The notes below the pieces were generated by a model, which was not told the origin of the DNA, did no database searches, and saw only the letters and a program-made list of their open reading frames with translations. Position numbers and translations under genes: made by a program. From positions 1 to 11,200 of the forward strand of contig JAFONG010000071.1 in assembly GCA_017418585.1 (NCBI GenBank): a DNA stretch of 11,200 nt. Reading direction: 5' to 3'. This DNA is from Erysipelotrichaceae bacterium. Its GTDB lineage: Bacteria; Bacillota_I; Bacilli_A; Erysipelotrichales; Erysipelotrichaceae. This document shows positions 6,894 to 11,200 of the stretch, one piece after another. Every line of letters starts with the position of its first letter. Position 1 is the stretch's first letter.

Positions 6894-8303
6894 TTACTCG
6901 TCCACCTGAACATTGTCGAGATCGACGTCTTTGGTCTCTTTGACTTTAAGCATCATGATTACCAGAGACAGCGTCAGCAGCGGCAGATATGCGACAGTCA
7001 GAACGATCGGCAGATTGAGCGATCCGGCGATCATCGTGACGACGTTGTTGTAGACCATGTTCAGACCTGTACCGACCATGCCGACCAGCTGCATGGAGCC
7101 GACGACGGAGGCGCGGATCTCGGTCGGTGTCGATTCAGATGTTATGACGAAGTAGATCATGTCGGAGATCGACCAGAGTCCGGCAATGGAGATGCCGTAG
7201 GCAAAGCCGGTGATCCACGGATTGAGCGGGAAGATGCAGCCGTAGGCGAAGACAGCCAGACCGACGGCAGCCCACAGGCCGAGTATCAGAGCGGATTTCT
7301 TACGGCCCAGAGAGTCGGTCAGGAAACCGCCGACCATCGTAAAGATACCGTTGATGACCGGATAGAACATCAGGATCAGGTTGACGGCATTGTCGTTCAT
7401 GACGCCGTGATACTTGCCTGCTTCCAGCATCGGCTGATACTTGCCGGTATAACCGGTCGAGAACGCCATGATCAGAGCGACGATCGCGATGGCTCTGGTC
7501 TGCCTGTGCGTAAAGATGTATTTGAAGGCACCCCAGACGGAGATGCTGTTTTTCTTTTCCTTTTCTTCCGCCAGTTTCTCGGCTTCAGCGGCAGCTTTTC
7601 TTTCTTCTTCGGTTGATCTTAGATACTGCAGTCTCTTCTGCGTGTAGACCGGGGTCTCTCTGACGAAATAGATCGCAGCGATACCGATGACGAAGGCCAG
7701 AACGATCGGAATGATGAAGACGTTTCTCCAGGTGCTTGGAACTTCACTGTTGACAAACAGTTTGACGAACAGACCCAGCAGCGATACCGAAATCAGCGCA
7801 AGACCCTTGGTGATGGAACACAGTTTCGCGCGATGCTCCTTCGGTGCGCATTCCATGATGTATATGACCTGCATGTCGTTCGGCGTGAAGAAGGTCATGA
7901 TGACCGTACCAAGAATGTACAGAGGCACGCTCTTGGAAATGATGCATACCAGCATGCCAACACCCATGCCGATGGTATTGATGATCAGGAAGATCCTTCT
8001 GCCGAACTTGTCGGCCAGGGACTTGTAGAAAGGCGATACCAGGTAGATCAGATAAGCACCGGTCGTTACCAGACCCAGCGTACCTGATGCCGTATTGTAT
8101 TCGGATGAACCAAAAGTGGTATTGAACAGATCGCAGATCGTCTGCGTTTCTACAACGCCTCTGACGCTGGAAGCGAGTTCATCGACAAAGTAGATGACGC
8201 TCAGAACAATGATCAGAATCGCGAAATAGTGCCTGTGATTGTGAAAAGCTTCGGCTTTTTCCAGTTTCTCAAGCTCTTTTCTTTCTTTTTCGGTTTTTGT
8301 CAT
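6894..8303 (-). CDS. MFS transporter, sugar-porter-like, 469 aa
   Basis: A major facilitator superfamily carrier with about 12 hydrophobic segments in two halves. Motif A is seen in both halves: ADKFGRR (97-103) after helix 2 and TDSLGRKK (329-336) after helix 8. ECAPKEHRAK (151-160) and ESTPTEIRAS (390-399) resemble the repeated E-x-x-P-x-x-x-R element of sugar porters. A highly charged cytoplasmic loop (about 222-256, rich in EEERK and AEKLAEEKEKK) links the halves, and the N-terminal 22 residues are also charged. First gene of an operon with the hydrolase and the GH42 enzyme, so a galactoside or oligosaccharide is the likely cargo; the family alone would also allow organic acids. AAGGAGA at 8313-8319 sets the start. 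Confidence 0.9.
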   Translation of the reverse strand: MTKTEKERKELEKLEKAEAFHNHRHYFAILIIVLSVIYFVDELASSVRGVVETQTICDLFNTTFGSSEYNTASGTLGLVTTGAYLIYLVSPFYKSLADKFGRRIFLIINTIGMGVGMLVCIISKSVPLYILGTVIMTFFTPNDMQVIYIMECAPKEHRAKLCSITKGLALISVSLLGLFVKLFVNSEVPSTWRNVFIIPIVLAFVIGIAAIYFVRETPVYTQKRLQYLRSTEEERKAAAEAEKLAEEKEKKNSISVWGAFKYIFTHRQTRAIAIVALIMAFSTGYTGKYQPMLEAGKYHGVMNDNAVNLILMFYPVINGIFTMVGGFLTDSLGRKKSALILGLWAAVGLAVFAYGCIFPLNPWITGFAYGISIAGLWSISDMIYFVITSESTPTEIRASVVGSMQLVGMVGTGLNMVYNNVVTMIAGSLNLPIVLTVAYLPLLTLSLVIMMLKVKETKDVDLDNVQVDE

Positions 8304-8334
8304 ATGATTTTATCTCCTTAATGAAACCTCTTAC

Positions 8335-8363
8335 ATTATAAATAAAAACTTCTCTTGCGAGAA
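8335..8363 (-). promoter_or_regulatory. Promoter of the MFS-hydrolase-GH42 operon
   Basis: A perfect TATAAT lies on the minus strand at 8340-8335. The best -35 at 17-base spacing is TTCTCG (8363-8358), 3 of 6 matches, and it falls inside the stem of the preA terminator. The leader would be about 25 bases, with a strong ribosome binding site. The weak -35 suggests an activator or modest basal activity. Confidence 0.55.
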
Positions 8364-8365
8364 GT
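8341..8365 (-). terminator. Intrinsic terminator of preA
   Basis: On the minus strand a perfect 7-bp stem (8365-8359 with 8354-8348) closes a GCAA loop, a GNRA tetraloop, followed by TTTTATT. It lies 22 bases after the preA stop. It also overlaps the -35 region of the MFS promoter. Confidence 0.78.
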
Positions 8366-8387
8366 CGTTTTCCTGATGATTTGCGGT

Positions 8388-9824
8388 TTACTGTTTCTTT
8401 TTCACTTTTATTTCCGAGGAGACGATCGCTTCGTTCGGACAGACCAGAACGCACAGGTGGCATCCTACGCACTTGTCCGGAAGAAGAACGGGTTTCCCTT
8501 CTGTAATGCGGATCGCCTGATGTCCTCCGTCCATGCAGGAGACGAAACACCTCTGACATCCCACGCATTTTTCCCGCAGAAAACGCGGATAAATGATGTA
8601 GGACCTGTCCAGTTCTTCCGAAGGAACGATGCCTCTGATCGTAGATCCCTCTATCTGTCTGATAGAGCTGTATCCGTGCTGCTGCAGATATAAGGCGAGA
8701 CCGTCCCTGAGATCGTCGATGATCCTGTATCCGTAAAGCATGACCGCGGTGGTGATCTGAATGCTGTCGGCCCCCAGGACGAGGAATTCCAGAGCGTCTT
8801 TCCAGGTCTCTATGCCTCCCATGGCGGTAATGTGCTTTCTTTCCAGATTCCTGTCTTTCGAAAGCTCGGCTATAAAGCGCAAGGCAATCGGCTTGACGGC
8901 TTTCCCGGAGTATCCACCGATCGAAGCGTTAAATACGCCGTCGGTTGGATCGATGTCCACATCGATCAGACTCTTGATCGTGTTGATTGCCGCAACGCCG
9001 TCCGCACCTCCTCTTATTGCCGCATCGGCGCTTTCTTCGATATGCGTCACGTTCGGCGTCAGCTTGGCGATACAAGGAAGGCTGCTGTGCTGCTTCACGA
9101 TCCTGGTATAGCGTTCCACCAGTTCCGGGATCTGTCCTACGTCGCTTCCGGTATGTCCTTCCGTCATGTTCGGACAGGAGAAATTCAGTTCCAGAGCGTC
9201 AGCGCATTCTTTATCGATCACATCGGCCAGATACGCCCATTCTTCGTCGTTCCTGCCCATGATCGAGATCATTAGAAACCTGTCGGGATAGTTCTTCTTG
9301 AGTCTCTTAAAGATGTCGATGTTTTCGACCAGGGAATGATCGGAAAGCTGTTCGATGTTCTTGAAGCCGATGACTCTTCCCCTGTCCGATCTGATTGCGG
9401 AAAAGCGCGGGGAAGCTTCATGGATGTCCATCAGACACACCGTCTTGAAACATGCGCCTGCCCAGCCGGCCTCAAAGGCCCGAGCGCACATGTCATAAGT
9501 GGAGGATACTACGGAAGAAGAAATCAGAAAAGGATTCTCCAGAGGAAAACCGCAGAAATCAGTCTTTAGGACGCTGTAGTCGATCGGTTTCTTTTCATTA
9601 TCTTCCGCATACTGTAAAAGTATCTTCCTGATATCGATCTTCATCGGGCAGGCTTTCCGGCACCTTCCGTCACAGTGAAGACACGGGATGGAACCGTTCA
9701 GTCTGTTCCTGACAACATCCTCGTTCTCGAAATACAGACTTCTCAGCAGCCTGTCGGGATCAAAGACGCCGCAGGCCTTCCTGCAGGGGGCATCGTTGCA
9801 AAGCAGACAGTCGTTGTAATTCAT
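8388..9824 (-). CDS. preA: PreA-like dihydropyrimidine dehydrogenase with an added DPD-type N-terminal Fe-S domain, 478 aa
   Basis: PreA reduces uracil or thymine at an FMN in a dihydroorotate-dehydrogenase-like TIM barrel, normally fed by the NAD(P)H/FAD subunit PreT. Here residues 1-75 carry cysteines spaced as in the N-terminal domain of eukaryotic DPD/PreT: Cys6, Cys9, Cys14, Cys18, then Cys48, Cys51, Cys55, Cys59, enough for two [4Fe-4S] clusters. The barrel follows (about 85-400) with catalytic Cys217 in LNFSCPN and the FMN-site segment KLTPNVT. The C-terminus holds a ferredoxin-like pair, Cys420/423/426/430 and Cys452/455/458/462. There is no FAD/NADPH domain and no preT gene in the window. 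AGGAGAG before the ATG supports the start. It lies downstream of the flavodoxin and E2-like genes. It could use another dihydropyrimidine-like substrate or electron donor. Confidence 0.88.
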   Translation of the reverse strand: MNYNDCLLCNDAPCRKACGVFDPDRLLRSLYFENEDVVRNRLNGSIPCLHCDGRCRKACPMKIDIRKILLQYAEDNEKKPIDYSVLKTDFCGFPLENPFLISSSVVSSTYDMCARAFEAGWAGACFKTVCLMDIHEASPRFSAIRSDRGRVIGFKNIEQLSDHSLVENIDIFKRLKKNYPDRFLMISIMGRNDEEWAYLADVIDKECADALELNFSCPNMTEGHTGSDVGQIPELVERYTRIVKQHSSLPCIAKLTPNVTHIEESADAAIRGGADGVAAINTIKSLIDVDIDPTDGVFNASIGGYSGKAVKPIALRFIAELSKDRNLERKHITAMGGIETWKDALEFLVLGADSIQITTAVMLYGYRIIDDLRDGLALYLQQHGYSSIRQIEGSTIRGIVPSEELDRSYIIYPRFLREKCVGCQRCFVSCMDGGHQAIRITEGKPVLLPDKCVGCHLCVLVCPNEAIVSSEIKVKKKQ

Positions 9825-9846
9825 AACTCTCTCCTATCTTGATGAA

Positions 9847-9868
9847 CAAAACCTCATAAGAGGTTTTG
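9847..9868 (-). terminator. Weak hairpin terminator or attenuator before preA
   Basis: A 9-bp stem (9847-9855 with 9860-9868) with a 4-base loop lies just after the stop of the E2-like gene. Its T-run is mostly inside the stem (GGTTTTG, then TTC), so termination should be partial. I see no convincing -10 box between it and preA, so preA may depend on read-through. Confidence 0.5.
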
Positions 9869-9870
9869 CG

Positions 9871-10701
9871 TTAATCTACTTTCATGTCAACCGGATCGGA
9901 AATCCTGTCCATCAGCAGCTGCGGATGTTCGATCAGATACTTGCCAAGCTGAAGCGATCTGGCGAAGTAGAACCCGTCGGCGATCCTTTCATCCAGCGTA
10001 GCCGTGATATCGACGACATCCCGGCCTTCGGCGTTCTTTCTCATCGTGCCGATCGTGATCATCATCGAATTGGTGCCGAAATTGCTTAGATGGTGGTAGC
10101 AGGAATCGGCCTTTATCGAACCAAGATTCGCCAGCAGGCAGGTGGTATAGTTCGGATCGCCCTTCTTCAGATCTTCCGGATAGATCCCGTGGTATTCCAT
10201 CCTGCTCAGGATCCAGAACAAGATCTCCAGAACGAAACGCGGAAGACTGCCGACGAACTGCATCGTCTTATCCAAAGAATTGGATCCGGCGGATCTGGCC
10301 TTTTCAACATCTCCCAGAATGATTCTGGAAATGGAATCCAGGTTCATGTCTTCCTTGACGTTCAGGGTCATCAGCGTCTCTACCGCCTCGTCTTCGAACT
10401 TCTGTTTCGCTACGAAAGACAGGGTGATGTCGTTGCGCTGCCAGTATTTCCTGCCGGCGATGAAGATATTGAGTTTCGGACGGTGGTAGATCATCTTGGC
10501 TACCGCCGTACAGATACAGTGGAAAAGCTTATAGTTGCTGCCCTCTTCCCTGTTGTGCTTGTCGATGAACTTCAGCAGGTCAGTAATATCCAGCATGACT
10601 GTCGTGGATACTTCCGCTTCCGTTCTTTTCGGCATGACGTATGGAACGATGGAATGAAACGGATCGGGATCATGCAGCATTACGGCATCTTTTCTTTTCA
10701 T
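9871..10701 (-). CDS. 2-oxo acid dehydrogenase E2 / CAT-fold protein with altered active site, 276 aa
   Basis: The fold is that of the acyltransferase domain of dihydrolipoyl acyltransferases and chloramphenicol acetyltransferase. An early strand STTVMLDITDLLKFID (33-47) matches the E2 domain start, TCLLANLGSIKADSCYHHLS (187-206) the 'NLG' segment, and TATLDERIADGFYFARSL (233-250) the active-site region. In true E2 and CAT enzymes this last motif reads H-x-x-x-D-G; here the His position is Glu238, with Asp242-Gly243 kept. There is no lipoyl or peripheral-subunit domain. Such stand-alone proteins occur in Bacillota, usually annotated as E2 without proof. An ATG at 10701 with GAGG 7 bases upstream is the start; a TTG at 10722 would overlap the flavodoxin gene. 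It follows the flavodoxin by 10 bases. A different acyl transfer chemistry or a non-catalytic role is possible. Confidence 0.8.
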   Translation of the reverse strand: MKRKDAVMLHDPDPFHSIVPYVMPKRTEAEVSTTVMLDITDLLKFIDKHNREEGSNYKLFHCICTAVAKMIYHRPKLNIFIAGRKYWQRNDITLSFVAKQKFEDEAVETLMTLNVKEDMNLDSISRIILGDVEKARSAGSNSLDKTMQFVGSLPRFVLEILFWILSRMEYHGIYPEDLKKGDPNYTTCLLANLGSIKADSCYHHLSNFGTNSMMITIGTMRKNAEGRDVVDITATLDERIADGFYFARSLQLGKYLIEHPQLLMDRISDPVDMKVD

Positions 10702-10708
10702 ATTTCTA

Positions 10709-10713
10709 CCTCT
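10709..10713 (-). promoter_or_regulatory. Ribosome binding site that sets the E2-like gene start
   Basis: The minus strand reads AGAGG, 7 bases before the ATG at 10701. It overlaps the flavodoxin stop codon (TAG at 10714-10712). This favours the ATG over the TTG at 10722 and implies that the two genes are translated from one mRNA. Confidence 0.7.
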
Positions 10714-11200
10714 ATCCGACAAACGTTCTGACTTTATCGTCGGCTTCGTACACGTTAACGCCTCTGATCGCCAGGCCGTCCGTTATCGTCGCATTTTTCA
10801 GTATTCCCTGCAGTTCCAGCAGTGAAATGCCAAAGGTTCCTTCATCATTGGTACAGAAAGGTCTGATCGTCTTACCGGTAAAGTCATAGGCATCCAGGAA
10901 GGAAGCCACGACTCTTGGATAGGTACGGTACCAGATCGGAAAACCGACATATATTACATCATACTGATCGATGTCCAGACGAGGTCCGCCTTTCATTGCG
11001 GGATGTTCGTTGTTCTCGTCCTCTCTTCTGGCTCTTCTGACGCAGTCGTCATAAGCGAACGGATAAGGATCCTCTTCTTCAATCTTGTACAGATCTCCTT
11101 TGGTCAGTTCGGCGATCTTCTCGGCAATGACCTCGGTATTGCCTTTTGTCAGTACGACAACCTCGTTGTCCTGCAGGTTCTCTCCTACATGGGAAAAGTA
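10712..11200 (-). CDS. Flavodoxin (5' end outside window), at least 162 aa
   Basis: A small FMN-binding electron carrier, cytoplasmic. The frame is open from the window edge to the TAG at 10714-10712; probably only about ten codons are missing. The visible N-terminus, YFSHVGENLQDNEVVVLTKG, followed by NTEVIAEKIAEL, is the phosphate-binding region of flavodoxin_4-type proteins with the usual small insertion. The FMN-contacting loop VGFPIWYRTYPRVVASFLDA and the second loop FCTNDEGTFGISLLEL are clear. It appears to be first or early in an operon with the E2-like gene and possibly preA. It could supply electrons to the PreA-like enzyme, which lacks its usual flavin partner; this is inference. An NADPH-dependent FMN reductase or quinone reductase of similar fold is less likely. 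Confidence 0.86.
   Translation of the reverse strand, partial: YFSHVGENLQDNEVVVLTKGNTEVIAEKIAELTKGDLYKIEEEDPYPFAYDDCVRRARREDENNEHPAMKGGPRLDIDQYDVIYVGFPIWYRTYPRVVASFLDAYDFTGKTIRPFCTNDEGTFGISLLELQGILKNATITDGLAIRGVNVYEADDKVRTFVG

Noticed and set aside
6798..7616. 272-codon plus-strand open frame opposite the MFS gene
   Set aside because: It is rich in D, H, Q and R as expected from the antisense of a membrane protein gene, shows no family motif and crosses the MFS/hydrolase junction.
10702..10722. TTG start of the E2-like gene
   Set aside because: It would overlap the flavodoxin gene; the ATG at 10701 has a good ribosome binding site.
1..11200. CRISPR, IS element, tRNA, riboswitch or defence genes
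   Set aside because: I found no repeat-spacer pattern, transposase, tRNA-like cloverleaf, long structured leader or defence-type domain; intergenic gaps are all under about 90 bases.

Overview
The window looks like a chromosomal stretch from a low-to-mid GC Bacillota (Firmicutes), possibly an Erysipelotrichia- or Clostridia-like gut or oral anaerobe. Supporting signs are strong AGGAG-type ribosome binding sites, TATAAT -10 boxes, short hairpin plus T-run terminators, a DPD-type PreA, a flavodoxin, a lipoyl-less E2-like protein and a GH42 beta-galactosidase. The lineage is inferred from gene content and is not certain. No RNA gene, IS element, CRISPR array or phage gene is visible. Genes fill almost everything: the largest intergenic gap is about 80 bases.

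Layout. (1) Bases 3-320, plus strand: the 3' end of a type I mannose-6-phosphate isomerase (manA). It converges on glnA (348-1775, minus) over a shared bidirectional terminator. (2) Bases 1776-1848: a compact divergent promoter region. An extended -10 promoter fires leftward into glnA. A second promoter fires rightward, with its -10 box so close to the ATG that the kinase mRNA should be leaderless. A TATCAG-N9-CTGATA inverted repeat sits across both. (3) Bases 1849-4120, plus strand: a tight three-gene operon of a PfkB-type sugar kinase, a double-SIS phosphosugar-binding protein (11-base overlap) and an unrecognised 147-residue protein (zero spacing). It ends at a UUCG-loop terminator. This trio is the best candidate for an undescribed small pathway.

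(4) Bases 8303 down to 4168, minus strand: an operon of MFS transporter, membrane-anchored alpha/beta hydrolase and GH42 beta-galactosidase, joined by zero-gap and ATGA junctions. This reads as uptake and breakdown of a galactoside. (5) Bases 11200 down to 8388, minus strand: flavodoxin (5' end outside the window), an E2/CAT-fold protein whose catalytic His is replaced by Glu, then a PreA-like dihydropyrimidine dehydrogenase. The PreA carries an extra DPD-type N-terminal iron-sulfur domain but no FAD/NADPH domain. A weak hairpin lies before preA and a strong terminator after it; the latter's stem overlaps the -35 region of the MFS promoter.

The regions deal with sugar phosphates (manA, kinase, SIS), nitrogen (glnA), galactosides (MFS, GH42) and pyrimidine/redox metabolism (preA, flavodoxin). 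The link within each operon is supported by junction geometry; links between operons are not.
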